64,000 bases of DNA. Source: Bradyrhizobium forestalis (GTDB lineage Bacteria > Pseudomonadota > Alphaproteobacteria > Rhizobiales > Xanthobacteraceae). This document shows, in pieces, positions 51,845 to 60,415 of the stretch (position 1 is its first letter; each line of letters begins with the position of its first letter). The stretch covers positions 53,764-117,763 of the forward strand of contig NZ_PGVG01000023.1 in assembly GCF_002795245.1 (NCBI RefSeq), given 5' to 3'. The notes under the pieces are model-generated. The model was not told where the DNA came from. It was given only the letters and a program-made list of their open reading frames with translations, and ran no database searches. The position numbers and the translations under genes were made by a program.

Positions 51845-53188
51845 TCACCGGCCCTGCCGCCGGAAATAGCGCTTGCAGCGCTGCTCGGCTTCCGCGGCCG
51901 CGGCCTCCGGCGTGGCCGCGCCGGTCGCAACGGACGAGAACATCTGAATCAGCACGTAGTCGGCGCTGACGGCACCCGTCGCCGTCGAGATCGGGCCTTT
52001 GTAGCCGTCGTAATAGGTGCTGTTCATCGTGTCCTTGAACAGCCTCACCTTGGGATCCTGCGACCATACGGCCGCCTCGGCATAGGCGGCCAGCGGCTGC
52101 GACCAGTAGCCGGAATTGGCGTTGAGCCACGGCTCGTACTGATCCTTTTCCAGCATGTATTGCAGGAAGGCCTTGGCAGCGTTCGGATACTGGCTGTGCT
52201 TGAACACCATCGCGTTCAGCGTCAGGCCCGCCATCGGCGAGACCTTGGCCAGGCCCTTCGGCAGCAATTGATGCTCGCTGTCGTCGGCGATCGCCTTGGT
52301 CGCCGGATCGTTCTTCAGGGAGAAGTACAGCGAGACGCCGTTGGCGGTCAGGGAAATCTCCTGCGAGGAGTAGGCGCGGTTGTTGCTGACGTCGTTCCAC
52401 GACGTCGTGCCGGCGATGAAGGTCGGATAGAGCTGCTTGACCCAGTTCAGCGCGGCGATGGTCTCCTTGCTGTTGATGACGACGTTGCCTTCTTCGTCGA
52501 GCAGGGATCCGTTGTGCGACCACAGCGCCCAGTTGGCGAAGCCGTTGCCGTCGCCCTTGGCGTTGCCGAGCGCGAAGCCGGCCGGCTTGCCGGCCTTGTG
52601 TAGCTTCTGGCAGAGGTCGAGGATTCCGGCATGGTCTTCCGGCACCTTGTCGAAGCCGACCGATTGCAGGATGGATTTGCGGTAGATCAGGGGCCCCGCA
52701 GTGGCGCCGAACGGCAGCCCAATCCAGGCCTCGCTCTTGTTCTTCTTGCCATAGCGCTGCGCCAGCGGCAGCCAGCCGCCATACTTCTTGCCGACATAGT
52801 CGGCGACGTCAGTCAGCTCGATCAGCTTGTCGATGTAGATGTGCGGCGCATCCGAGAAGCCGATGATGATATCAGGGCCGGCACCGGAATTGGCGGTCAC
52901 CGCGGTCTGCTGGTTGATGTCTTCCCAGCCGACGAAGTCGACCTTGACCTCGACACCGGTCTCCTTGGTGAACTTCGCCGCATTGGCGCGGAACACGTCC
53001 TCGTCGGCCTGGACGAAGCGCACCGGGCGAAGCATGCGCAAGGATGCGCCCTTCTCGATCTCGCGCTTGGGCGCCGGCACGTCGGCAGCCTTGATATTGG
53101 ATGTTTGCGCTGCAGCACCGGTGGCCGCGAGCGTTGCAGCGGACAGGCCCAGCGCCAAGGCATCACGACGTGTGATGTCGTTCCTCAT
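51845..53188 (-). CDS. ABC transporter extracellular binding protein (family 1)
   Basis: 447 residues. The N-terminus has a twin-arginine signal (TRRDALALGLSAATLAATGAAAQ). The mature part is a sugar-type binder: FTKETGVEVKVDFVGWEDIN, GAGPDIIIGFSDAPHIY and PLIYRKSILQ. ATG 53188 follows GGAGGT by 5 nt; a frame extending to 53368 is not supported. It feeds the two permeases downstream. The linked 2-hydroxyacid dehydrogenase upstream hints at a sugar acid or hydroxyacid as substrate (inference). Confidence 0.9.
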   Translation of the reverse strand: MRNDITRRDALALGLSAATLAATGAAAQTSNIKAADVPAPKREIEKGASLRMLRPVRFVQADEDVFRANAAKFTKETGVEVKVDFVGWEDINQQTAVTANSGAGPDIIIGFSDAPHIYIDKLIELTDVADYVGKKYGGWLPLAQRYGKKNKSEAWIGLPFGATAGPLIYRKSILQSVGFDKVPEDHAGILDLCQKLHKAGKPAGFALGNAKGDGNGFANWALWSHNGSLLDEEGNVVINSKETIAALNWVKQLYPTFIAGTTSWNDVSNNRAYSSQEISLTANGVSLYFSLKNDPATKAIADDSEHQLLPKGLAKVSPMAGLTLNAMVFKHSQYPNAAKAFLQYMLEKDQYEPWLNANSGYWSQPLAAYAEAAVWSQDPKVRLFKDTMNSTYYDGYKGPISTATGAVSADYVLIQMFSSVATGAATPEAAAAEAEQRCKRYFRRQGR

Positions 53189-53208
53189 CAGTACCTCCCT
53201 ATGATGTT

Positions 53209-53238
53209 CCCTTCCCGGCGTTGATCGCCGGTGAAGGG
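53209..53238. promoter_or_regulatory. strong intercistronic hairpin
   Basis: CCCTTCCCGGCG and CGCCGGTGAAGGG form a 12-bp stem with one bulge, 20 bp upstream of the binding-protein start. No T-run follows. It may be an RNA processing or stability element between the dehydrogenase and the binding-protein gene. Confidence 0.5.
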
Positions 53239-53274
53239 CCGTTTCGGTCGTCGGCGCGTTTTGCGCCGGCCCGT

Positions 53275-54318
53275 CTAGCTGTTCGGTCCGCGGTCCATGC
53301 TGACGGGCTGCCAGCGGCGGAGCGCGGTGTTCTGCAGCACCGACGGATTGACGCAGCTTACCGGCCACATGCCCTGAAGCACCAGTGACAATTCGTAGCC
53401 CACCCGGCGCTTGCGCGCCTCGTCAAACCGTGCCGAGGCCGAGGCGACGTGGGCGGTCAGGGTCACGTTCTCCATGCCGAGCAGGGGATTGTTGTGCGAG
53501 GGCGGTTCCTTCTCCAGCACGTCGAGGGCGGCGTGTGCGATCCAGCCCTCTTGCAGCGCCTTGATCAGGCTCTCCTCGTCCACGGTGGCGCCGCGGCCGG
53601 TGTTGATGAAGATCGAGCCCTTCTTCATCTGCCGAAAATGCTTCTCGGTCAGCATGTGATGCACCTCGGGCCTCGCCGGGGCGTGCATCGAGACGAAGTC
53701 GGATTGCGACAGCACCTCGTTCAGCGTCGCCGGGATCACGCCGTGGTCGTACATCAGCGTTTCCTGGATGAAGGGATCGTAGGCCATCATGCGCAGGCCG
53801 AACGGCGCGGCGCGCTTCGCAACCGCACGCGCGACGCGGCCGAACGAGATGAAGCCGAGCGTCTGGCCCATCAGCCTCGGGATCTTGAGCAGTGCCGGCC
53901 GGCCCTCGGCCCAGCGGCCGTCACGCACCATGCGGTCCTGCTCGACCAGGCGGCGGAAGCCGGCGAGCAGCAGCATCATGGCGTGGTCGGCGACCTCCTC
54001 GATGAAGGTGTCGGGGATGTTGGTCACCGGAATTCCACGGGCGGTGGCGGCCTTGACGTCGACACTGTCGACGCCGACCGAGCCGAGCGTGATGACCTTG
54101 CAGCTCTCGAGCGCGTCGATGATCGGTTTGGTGATCGGGATGCCCTTGGCGTAGATGGCGTCGGCATTTTTGGCGGCGGCGATGAACCCGGCTTCGTCGG
54201 CGGGCCCCTCGACGATCTCGGCATCGATCGGATCGAGCGCCTCGCGCTCGTAGGAATAATCGCTGCCCGCGACGGTGAAGCTCGCACCCTTCGGCGTCAC
54301 CACCCTGTATTTCGGCAT
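53275..54318 (-). CDS. D-2-hydroxyacid dehydrogenase (CtBP/SerA-like)
   Basis: 347 residues with the two-domain fold of D-isomer-specific 2-hydroxyacid dehydrogenases. The catalytic triad is present: Arg in APARPEVHH, Glu in DVLEKEPP and His in LTAHVASAS. The nucleotide loop, usually G-x-G-x-x-G, reads GFISFGRVARAVA, so the first and last Gly of that loop are Ser and Ala. It should reduce a 2-keto acid or oxidise a 2-hydroxy acid. It is the first gene of the ABC operon, suggesting that it acts on the imported compound. A ligand-specific call is not possible. Confidence 0.87.
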   Translation of the reverse strand: MPKYRVVTPKGASFTVAGSDYSYEREALDPIDAEIVEGPADEAGFIAAAKNADAIYAKGIPITKPIIDALESCKVITLGSVGVDSVDVKAATARGIPVTNIPDTFIEEVADHAMMLLLAGFRRLVEQDRMVRDGRWAEGRPALLKIPRLMGQTLGFISFGRVARAVAKRAAPFGLRMMAYDPFIQETLMYDHGVIPATLNEVLSQSDFVSMHAPARPEVHHMLTEKHFRQMKKGSIFINTGRGATVDEESLIKALQEGWIAHAALDVLEKEPPSHNNPLLGMENVTLTAHVASASARFDEARKRRVGYELSLVLQGMWPVSCVNPSVLQNTALRRWQPVSMDRGPNS

Positions 54319-54570
54319 GTCCTGCTCCCGATTTGGTTTCTTGTTGTGACCCGCCTTCGTGGCGGGCCTTTGCGTCTTTTACGCGAAATTGGGGCGGGTG
54401 CGTACAATTCCCGGTTGTCATGAGCGCGGTATATTTCCGTTTTTCCGTGCGCGGTCCGGGCTTCTACGGAGGCACGTAAGTAACTTGCTAAGGGCTCCCC
54501 CACTAAAAATTGATTCGATTTTGATCGATCTGGTCGCGTGCCCGTGTCCCATCATTGCCGGAGCTAACCT

Positions 54571-56256
54571 GTGAAGTTGAGCAATCTGAAGATCGCGCCC
54601 AAGCTGGGCATTCTTGTCGGCGTCACCTTGTTCGGCTTGTGCGTCTCCGGTGTTCTCGCCGGCTATCTGATGAAGCGCGAGATGGTGAATGCGCGCATCG
54701 ACCAGACCAAGGCAATCGTCGAGCTGGCCCGCAACTACGCCGCCACGCTGGTGAAGCGGGTCAATGCCGGCGAGATGACCAAGGATGCCGCGCTCGCCGA
54801 GCTGCGCCGCTACGGCAATGCGATGACCTACGACAAGGGCTCCGGCTATCTGTTCGGCACGACCTACGACGGCATCACGCAGCTTGCGCCCGATCCGAAG
54901 GTGATCGGCGCCAACCGCATGGACGTGGAGACGAACGGCCGGAAGCTGTCCCGCGAGATCATGGACGGTGTGAAGGCGAACGGCGAGATCCTGCTGTTCT
55001 ACGAATATATGAAGCCCGGCCAGGCCAAGCCGATCCGCAAGCTCGGCTACGCCGTCGCGGTGCCCGGCTTCGAGATGTATCTCGGCACCGGCGCCTATCT
55101 CGAGGACATCGACGAGAAGATGGGCCCGGTCTATTGGCTACTTGGCCTTGCCATGCTCGGCATCTTCATTGTCGCCGGCGGCGTTGCCTGGCTGATCGGC
55201 CGCGGCATCAGCCGCCCGCTGGCGCTGCTCGGCGGCCGCATGAAGGACCTCGCCGACGGCAAGCTCGAAGGCGACATTCCGGGCGTCGGCCGCGGCGACG
55301 AGGTCGGCGCAATGGCCGCTACGGTGCAGATCTTCAAGGACAACGCGGTCCGTATCCGCGACCTCGAGAAGACCGAAGCCGATGCCCAGGAGCGTGCCGC
55401 GGCGGAACGCCGCAGTGCGATGGATGAGATCGCCAACGACTTCGAACGCAGCGTCAACGGCATCGTCCGCTCGGTCTCCTCGGCCGCGGCCGGCATGCAG
55501 ACGACGGCGCAGTCGATGACCGCAACCGCCAGCGACGCCTCGTCGCGTGCGGCGACGGTCGGCGCGGCCTCGCAAAAGGCTTCCGGCAATGTCGGCACGG
55601 TCGCGGCGGCCGCCGAAGAGCTGTCGAGCTCGGTTGCGGAAATCTCCCGCCAGGTCACGCGCTCGACCGAAGTGGCGAGCCGCGCCGTCAACGATGCCGA
55701 GCGTACCAACGCCACCGTCCAGGTGCTCTCCTCCGGCGCCGAGAAGATCGGCGAGGTCGTCAAGCTGATCCACTCGATCGCGGCGCAGACCAACCTGCTC
55801 GCGCTCAACGCCACCATCGAAGCGGCCCGCGCCGGCGAGTCCGGCCGCGGCTTCGCCGTGGTCGCCTCCGAGGTCAAGGCGCTCGCCAACCAGACCGCGA
55901 AGGCGACTGAGGAGATCTCCGCCCAGGTCGCGGCAATGCAGACCTCGACCAGCGACGCGGTCGCGGCCATCTCCGGCATCACCCAGACGATCGCCGAGAT
56001 GAGCGAGATCACCGCGGGCATTTCCGCGTCGATCGAGCAGCAGGGCGAGGCGACGCGCGAGATCGCGCGCAACATCCAGTCGGTCGCGGCCGGCTCGAGC
56101 GAGATCAACGCCCATATCGGCAGCGTCACCTCGGCCGCGGAAGCGACCGGCAGTGCAGCCACCGACGTGCTCTCCAACGCCCGCGAGCTGGACAACCAGT
56201 CCGGCGCGTTGCGCTCCGCCGTCGACAACTTCCTCGCCAAGGTTCGCGCGGCGTAG
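54571..56256 (+). CDS. methyl-accepting chemotaxis protein with Cache sensor
   Basis: 561 residues. Transmembrane helix 1 is about 12-35, then a periplasmic single Cache domain (about 40-185; GSGYLFGTTYDGITQLAPDP, KLGYAVAVPGFEMYLGTGAY), helix 2 (about 190-210), a HAMP domain (about 211-265), and a signalling coiled coil with the tip AALNATIEAARAGESGRGFAVV. It senses a small ligand and controls CheA. The start is GTG 54571 with GGAG about 7 nt upstream. A terminator-like hairpin follows. Confidence 0.94.
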   Translation: MKLSNLKIAPKLGILVGVTLFGLCVSGVLAGYLMKREMVNARIDQTKAIVELARNYAATLVKRVNAGEMTKDAALAELRRYGNAMTYDKGSGYLFGTTYDGITQLAPDPKVIGANRMDVETNGRKLSREIMDGVKANGEILLFYEYMKPGQAKPIRKLGYAVAVPGFEMYLGTGAYLEDIDEKMGPVYWLLGLAMLGIFIVAGGVAWLIGRGISRPLALLGGRMKDLADGKLEGDIPGVGRGDEVGAMAATVQIFKDNAVRIRDLEKTEADAQERAAAERRSAMDEIANDFERSVNGIVRSVSSAAAGMQTTAQSMTATASDASSRAATVGAASQKASGNVGTVAAAAEELSSSVAEISRQVTRSTEVASRAVNDAERTNATVQVLSSGAEKIGEVVKLIHSIAAQTNLLALNATIEAARAGESGRGFAVVASEVKALANQTAKATEEISAQVAAMQTSTSDAVAAISGITQTIAEMSEITAGISASIEQQGEATREIARNIQSVAAGSSEINAHIGSVTSAAEATGSAATDVLSNARELDNQSGALRSAVDNFLAKVRAA

Positions 56257-56376
56257 GCTGAACGCGCAGGTCTCGTGCCCCCGGACGCAGCGCAGCGCTT
56301 CCCTGGCGATGCGAAGCATCGTCCAGAAGCGGTGCACTGCAGAGCCGGGGCCCATGCCGCGGCAGCTGAATTCGGG

Positions 56377-56415
56377 TGGGCAAAGACGCGAAGCGTCGTG
56401 CCCATCTTTTCTTTT
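56377..56415 (+). terminator. terminator-like hairpin behind the chemoreceptor
   Basis: The arms TGGGCA and GACGC pair with GCGTC and TGCCCA, with small bulges. TCTTTTCTTTT follows. It lies about 120 bp after the stop codon. Confidence 0.65.
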
Positions 56416-56428
56416 CAGTCCTATAGGC

Positions 56429-56530
56429 TGTCATGCCCCGCGAAGGCGGGGCATCCAGTACGCCGCGGCCCATCGGGTCAACCATCAACGTCTCGGAGTA
56501 CTGGATCCCCCGCCTTCGCGGGGGATGACA
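56429..56530. repeat. family A palindromic repeat, copy 3 (102 bp)
   Basis: TGTCATGCCCCGC at the left and GCGGGGGATGACA at the right, with ATCCAGTAC and GTACTGGAT arms. It lies between the convergent chemoreceptor and TctC-type genes. Confidence 0.9.
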
Positions 56531-56549
56531 GCTTTCGTGGGGCGCAGCG

Positions 56550-57527
56550 CTACTGCTTCTCGATCTTCGCGTTCGTGATCAGCTTCTCCCACAGCACGAG
56601 CTGCTCGTTCACGAAGGTGCCGAGCTGCTCCGGCGTGCCGGAAAAGGCGTCCATGCCGAGCGTGGCGAGCTTGGCCTTTATCTCGGGCTTCTCGACGATC
56701 TTCCGGATCTCGGCGTTGAGCCGCGTCACGATCTCCTTCGGCATGCCGGCGGGGCCGAAATAGCCCTGCCAGGACGAGATGTCGAAGTCAGGCACGCCCG
56801 CCTCCTGCATCGAGGGCAGGTGCGGCACGAGCGGCGAGCGTTCCTTGGTGGTGACGGCGAGCGCGCGCAGGGCGTTGCCGTTGACGTGGGGCAGGCCGGT
56901 CAGGATGTCGACGAACATCATCGAGACGCGGCCACCCATGACGTCGTTGAGCGCCGGCGGCGAGCTCTTGTAGGGTACGTGCAGCAGGTCGAGTCCGGCA
57001 TTGTGCGCGAAGGTCGCACCCGACACGATCGCTGAGGACGAGCCCGAGGCGTAGCTCAGCTTGCCCGGATTGGCCTTGCCATAAGCGACGAGCTCGGCGA
57101 CGGACTTGGCCGGCACTTCCGGATTGATGACCAGCATGAAGGGCAAATCGCCGGTGCGGGCGATCGGGGTGAAATCCTTGACCGGATCGTAAGTGAGGCT
57201 CTTGAGCAGATAGGGATTGGCCGAATGCGTGGTGTTCGTCGTCACCAGCAGCGTGTAGCCGTCGGGGGCGGCCTTCGCGACATAGCTTGCGGCGAGCATG
57301 CCGTTGGCGCCCGCCTTGTTCTCGATGACGATGCCGACGCCGAGCGCCTGCGACAGATGCTGCGAGATCAGCCGTGTCGTGGTGTCGGTGCCGCTGCCGG
57401 CCGCGAACGGCAGCACCAGCGTGATGTTGCGGCTGGGATAATTGTCGGCCTGAGCCGTGGACGCTGCGGCGAGGCAAAGTGCGGCCGCGCCGACGGTCCG
57501 CAGGTTTCGAATCAACGCTGAAATCAT
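56550..57527 (-). CDS. tripartite tricarboxylate transporter binding protein (TctC/Bug family)
   Basis: 325 residues. A signal peptide (LRTVGAAALCLAAASTAQA) is followed by the Bug fold: NYPSRNITLVLPFAAGSGTD, IENKAGANGMLAASYVAKA and LAVTTKERSPLVPHLPS. It is a periplasmic carboxylate binder. No TctA/TctB membrane subunits are nearby, so it is an orphan, as most Bug proteins are. ATG 57527 follows GAGGGAACG; the longer frame is not supported. Confidence 0.92.
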   Translation of the reverse strand: MISALIRNLRTVGAAALCLAAASTAQADNYPSRNITLVLPFAAGSGTDTTTRLISQHLSQALGVGIVIENKAGANGMLAASYVAKAAPDGYTLLVTTNTTHSANPYLLKSLTYDPVKDFTPIARTGDLPFMLVINPEVPAKSVAELVAYGKANPGKLSYASGSSSAIVSGATFAHNAGLDLLHVPYKSSPPALNDVMGGRVSMMFVDILTGLPHVNGNALRALAVTTKERSPLVPHLPSMQEAGVPDFDISSWQGYFGPAGMPKEIVTRLNAEIRKIVEKPEIKAKLATLGMDAFSGTPEQLGTFVNEQLVLWEKLITNAKIEKQ

Positions 57528-57697
57528 ATTTGGTCGTTCCCTCTTTTTCGTTGGTGGGGAACCTAGCGTCTCCTTGTTGAAATCGGAAGATGGGAGTTTG
57601 TCTCGTGCCCGGGGCGCAGTGCAGCGCGCCGCCCTTCGCGGCGTGATGCGCTGCTGAACCGGGGCCATGTTTGCGGGGCACTGGGTCCCGGCTCTGC

Positions 57698-57721
57698 GAT
57701 GCAGCGCTGAGGCGCTGCATC
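57698..57721. repeat. 10-bp perfect hairpin within a dispersed-type repeat
   Basis: GATGCAGCGC and GCGCTGCATC with a 4-nt loop, flanked by GTCCCGG and CCGGGAC. It lies between the EamA and TctC-type genes and may mark the 3' end of a transcript. Similar GC-rich text lies at 56275-56370. Confidence 0.6.
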
Positions 57722-57764
57722 TTGTCCGGGACACGAGGTTGCGCTCCGCGTCCGTCACGCGGAA

Positions 57765-58700
57765 TTACTTCACCGCCGAGCCCTGGCGTGATGCAATGAC
57801 GACGCCCGCCAGCACCAGCGCATAGCCGATCAGATGGAACGGCCAGAGTTTTTCACCCAGCAGCAGGATCGCCAGCGCCGAGCCGAACACCGGCACGAGA
57901 TGGAAGAACGGTGCCGCCCGGTTCGGCCCGATCAGCGCCACGCCGCGGTTGAAGAAGAGGTAGGCGAGGGTGGAGGGAAAGATCAGGATGTAGCCCAGCG
58001 TCGCCAGCGTCATCCCGTCGAATTGCAGCACGCGGCCGCTCGCCGCCTCCCAGATCGCGGTGGGCAGTAGCATCGTCGCGCCGCAGCAGGTGGTGAAGGA
58101 CAGGAAGGAGAGCTGATGGATCTTCGGCCGGCGCGGGATGAAGGCCGAGTAGAGCCCGAACGCCACCAGCGAGGAGGCGAACATGATGTCGCCCCTGTTG
58201 AAGCTGATGCCCGCGAGCGCGGCGAGGTCGCCGCGCAGGATGATGATCAGCACGCCGAGCAGCGAGATCGCGATGCCGCCGAGCTGCGCGCCGGTCAGCC
58301 GCACGCCGAACAGCAGCAGCGACCACAGCGCCACGAACAGCGGACCTGCCGACTGGATCAGAAGCGCGTTCAGCGCCTCGGTGTATTGCATCGCCCAGTA
58401 CGAGATCGCGTTGTTGAAGGCAAAGCCGACCAGCGACAGGAACAGCATCAAGGGCAGGCTCTTGCGCAAGGCAGGCCAGTCGCGCTTCAGATGTGGCCAG
58501 GCGAACGGCAACAGGATCAGGAACACGCCGAACCAGCGGATCGTGGTGATCGTCAGCGGCGGCACATGTGCGCCGACATGGCGTGCGAGCACGATGTTGC
58601 CGGCCCAGAACAGCGAGGTCAGGCTGAGCAGCAGATAAGGCTGGTTGTTGAGCCAACCGGCCGGATTGGCAGTCGGTGGCGCGGGCGAAGCGATCGTCAT
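57765..58700 (-). CDS. EamA/DMT-family transporter
   Basis: 311 residues with ten predicted helices in two EamA repeats: AGNIVLARHVGAHVPPLTIT, then FFNRGVALIGPNRAAPFFHL near the end of the second. Members export or import metabolites such as amino acids or drugs; the substrate here is unknown. A paralogue with the same core lies at 60877. The start at 58700 is chosen because upstream residues are not conserved in that paralogue. Confidence 0.88.
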   Translation of the reverse strand: MTIASPAPPTANPAGWLNNQPYLLLSLTSLFWAGNIVLARHVGAHVPPLTITTIRWFGVFLILLPFAWPHLKRDWPALRKSLPLMLFLSLVGFAFNNAISYWAMQYTEALNALLIQSAGPLFVALWSLLLFGVRLTGAQLGGIAISLLGVLIIILRGDLAALAGISFNRGDIMFASSLVAFGLYSAFIPRRPKIHQLSFLSFTTCCGATMLLPTAIWEAASGRVLQFDGMTLATLGYILIFPSTLAYLFFNRGVALIGPNRAAPFFHLVPVFGSALAILLLGEKLWPFHLIGYALVLAGVVIASRQGSAVK

Positions 58701-58792
58701 GGGCGTTGATGCAAGCTTGCGCCGGATTGCCGTGATGGCACAAGTCACAGGGCCGCAATGCTACAATGCGCGCATGAGCTGAGGAGGTGCCG

Positions 58793-59194
58793 TTGGCGGT
58801 TAATATGTTGAACATCGAGGGCCTGGAGAGGCTCGATCCGAACGCGCCGGTGGTGATGCTGAACCTGATGCGCTTCCACGCGCGCTCGCGCGATGGCAAT
58901 GGGTCCGGCTGGGACGCGTATCTGCGCTACAGCGCGATCACGGTGCCGATGATCAGGGCGCGCGGCGGCACGCTGCTCTGGACCGGCGAAGCGAAGGCGG
59001 TCGCGCTCGGCCCGCATCAGGGGAATCAGTGGGACTTCGTCGCGCTGGTCACCTATCCGACCGTCGCCGCCTTCCTCGATATGATGACGTCGGAAGCCTA
59101 TGAAACCCAAGCCGATCCGCACCGCCGCAACGCCTGTGCCGAACACGTCATCATCGCGACCAGCGAGGCCTACAGCAAGTTCAAGACGAAGTAG
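58793..59194 (+). CDS. DUF1330 family protein
   Basis: 133 residues, a ferredoxin-like fold of the DUF1330 type: PVVMLNLMRFHARSRDGNGS, YLRYSAITVPMIRARGGTLL and ALVTYPTVAAFLDMMTSEAY. Such proteins are dimeric, often stress-linked and of unknown catalytic role. The ribosome site GAGGAGG lies 5 nt before TTG 58793; ATG 58805 is the alternative. It diverges from the EamA gene. Confidence 0.86.
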   Translation: MAVNMLNIEGLERLDPNAPVVMLNLMRFHARSRDGNGSGWDAYLRYSAITVPMIRARGGTLLWTGEAKAVALGPHQGNQWDFVALVTYPTVAAFLDMMTSEAYETQADPHRRNACAEHVIIATSEAYSKFKTK

Positions 59195-59242
59195 CGCGCA
59201 CCCGCTTCCCTTCTCCCGAGAAGGACAACGTCGCGATGGCGC

Positions 59243-59875
59243 TTACCTCTTCCGCTCCGTGTTTCCGCGCTCATCCAGCGCATCCACCGCAGCGCGGCAA
59301 GCCGTCTGCAACAGGCCGCAGACCTCCTCCGTCGAGCGCTGCGGGCTCAGCGCTGCAAAAGTCGGATAGCTCGTCAGCACGAAGATCAGATCGACCGAGT
59401 CCCGCACGGCGCGTTTCGCCGGGTGCTTCCCGACGATCCGCGACAGCAGCGCGGTCAGCAATTCGCGCCGTCGCTCGTTACGCTCGATCAGCGCCGCGCC
59501 GAATTCGGGATCGGTCGCGATTGCCTGGTTGAGCCCGCCGATGGCGGGATCGTGCCCCCAGAACGCACAGAAGGTTTCGACGACGCGGTCGAGCGCGGCG
59601 CGCGGATCCGCCATCGCCATCACCTCGGCCAGTTCGAACAGCCCGCCCTGGCGTGCGATGTCGTCGAACACGGCCTCCAGCAATCCGCGCCGCGATCCGA
59701 ACTGGTTGTAGACGGTCAGCCGCGTGACGCCGGCCGCCTTCGCGACGACATCGAGGGAGAAGCGCGCAATGCCCGCGTCCTTGCGCAAGAGGCGCGCGCC
59801 GGCCGCGATGATGCGCTCGCGCGTCTCCGCCGCTGCGGAAGCCCGCGCGGAGCTCACATAATTGCGCTTCGGCAT
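59243..59875 (-). CDS. TetR-family transcriptional regulator
   Basis: 210 residues. The N-terminal helix-turn-helix reads RERIIAAGARLLRKDAGIAR, then VVAKAAGVTRLTVYNQFGSRRGL. The helical C-terminal domain should bind an unknown ligand. It diverges from the small membrane protein at 59949, with an AT-rich dyad between the starts, so it probably represses that gene and itself. Confidence 0.93.
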   Translation of the reverse strand: MPKRNYVSSARASAAAETRERIIAAGARLLRKDAGIARFSLDVVAKAAGVTRLTVYNQFGSRRGLLEAVFDDIARQGGLFELAEVMAMADPRAALDRVVETFCAFWGHDPAIGGLNQAIATDPEFGAALIERNERRRELLTALLSRIVGKHPAKRAVRDSVDLIFVLTSYPTFAALSPQRSTEEVCGLLQTACRAAVDALDERGNTERKR

Positions 59876-59890
59876 GGCCTTGCCATTCTG

Positions 59891-59919
59891 TTGACGTATT
59901 GACTATACATACTGTATAT
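59891..59919 (+). promoter_or_regulatory. promoter with embedded TetR-type operator
   Basis: TTGACG at 59891-59896 can be a -35 box, and about 17 bp later GTATAT/TATATC can be the -10. TATAC (59904-59908) and GTATA (59914-59918) form a dyad inside the promoter. This AT-rich patch contrasts with the region. The likely target is the gene at 59949. Confidence 0.55.
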
Positions 59920-59948
59920 CTAATTTAGAAGCTGGTTCGGAGCTTGCC

Positions 59949-60353
59949 ATGCACGCTGCCCTTGTGATCGCCCTGTCGCTTCATGTGTTGTCATCCGTGT
60001 TCTGGGCGGGATCAAGCTTCGCGTTGGCCCGCATCGGCGGAGTGGGAGGCGAGCAACTGGTCTTTCCACAACTCGGCGCGGCAACGATTGCGATCCTGAC
60101 CGGCGGCTATCTCGGGCACCTCGTTCATTCCGGCAGCTTCGGCACGACAGAGCAGGTGCTCGCGGTCGGCGCGGTCTGCGCATTGATCGCGGCCGGTGTT
60201 CAGGCGGCTATCGGTCCCCGTGCGCTCGCGCACCTGCGTCGTGGCGTCGGCAATCCGGAGGACCTGCGCTCACGTATCGCCGGGTCTCAACGCGTGGCGG
60301 CGGGCCTGCTCGGCATCGCCGCGCTCTGCATGGGTGCCGCGCGCTATATTTGA
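59949..60353 (+). CDS. small integral membrane protein
   Basis: 134 residues with about four hydrophobic helices (ALVIALSLHVLSSVFWAGSS, LGAATIAILTGGYLG, VLAVGAVCALIAAGVQAAI, VAAGLLGIAALCMGAARYI). The early His and the SSVFWAGS segment resemble small cytochrome-b-like or CopD-like membrane proteins, but no family is certain. It is probably controlled by the divergent TetR gene. A VOC-family gene follows 62 bp downstream. Confidence 0.72.
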   Translation: MHAALVIALSLHVLSSVFWAGSSFALARIGGVGGEQLVFPQLGAATIAILTGGYLGHLVHSGSFGTTEQVLAVGAVCALIAAGVQAAIGPRALAHLRRGVGNPEDLRSRIAGSQRVAAGLLGIAALCMGAARYI

Positions 60354-60415
60354 GAGTTTCCCGTTCGCGATGTCAGACCATAGCGCGGCTTCCAGCCGCT
60401 CTTGAAGGAAAAGCG

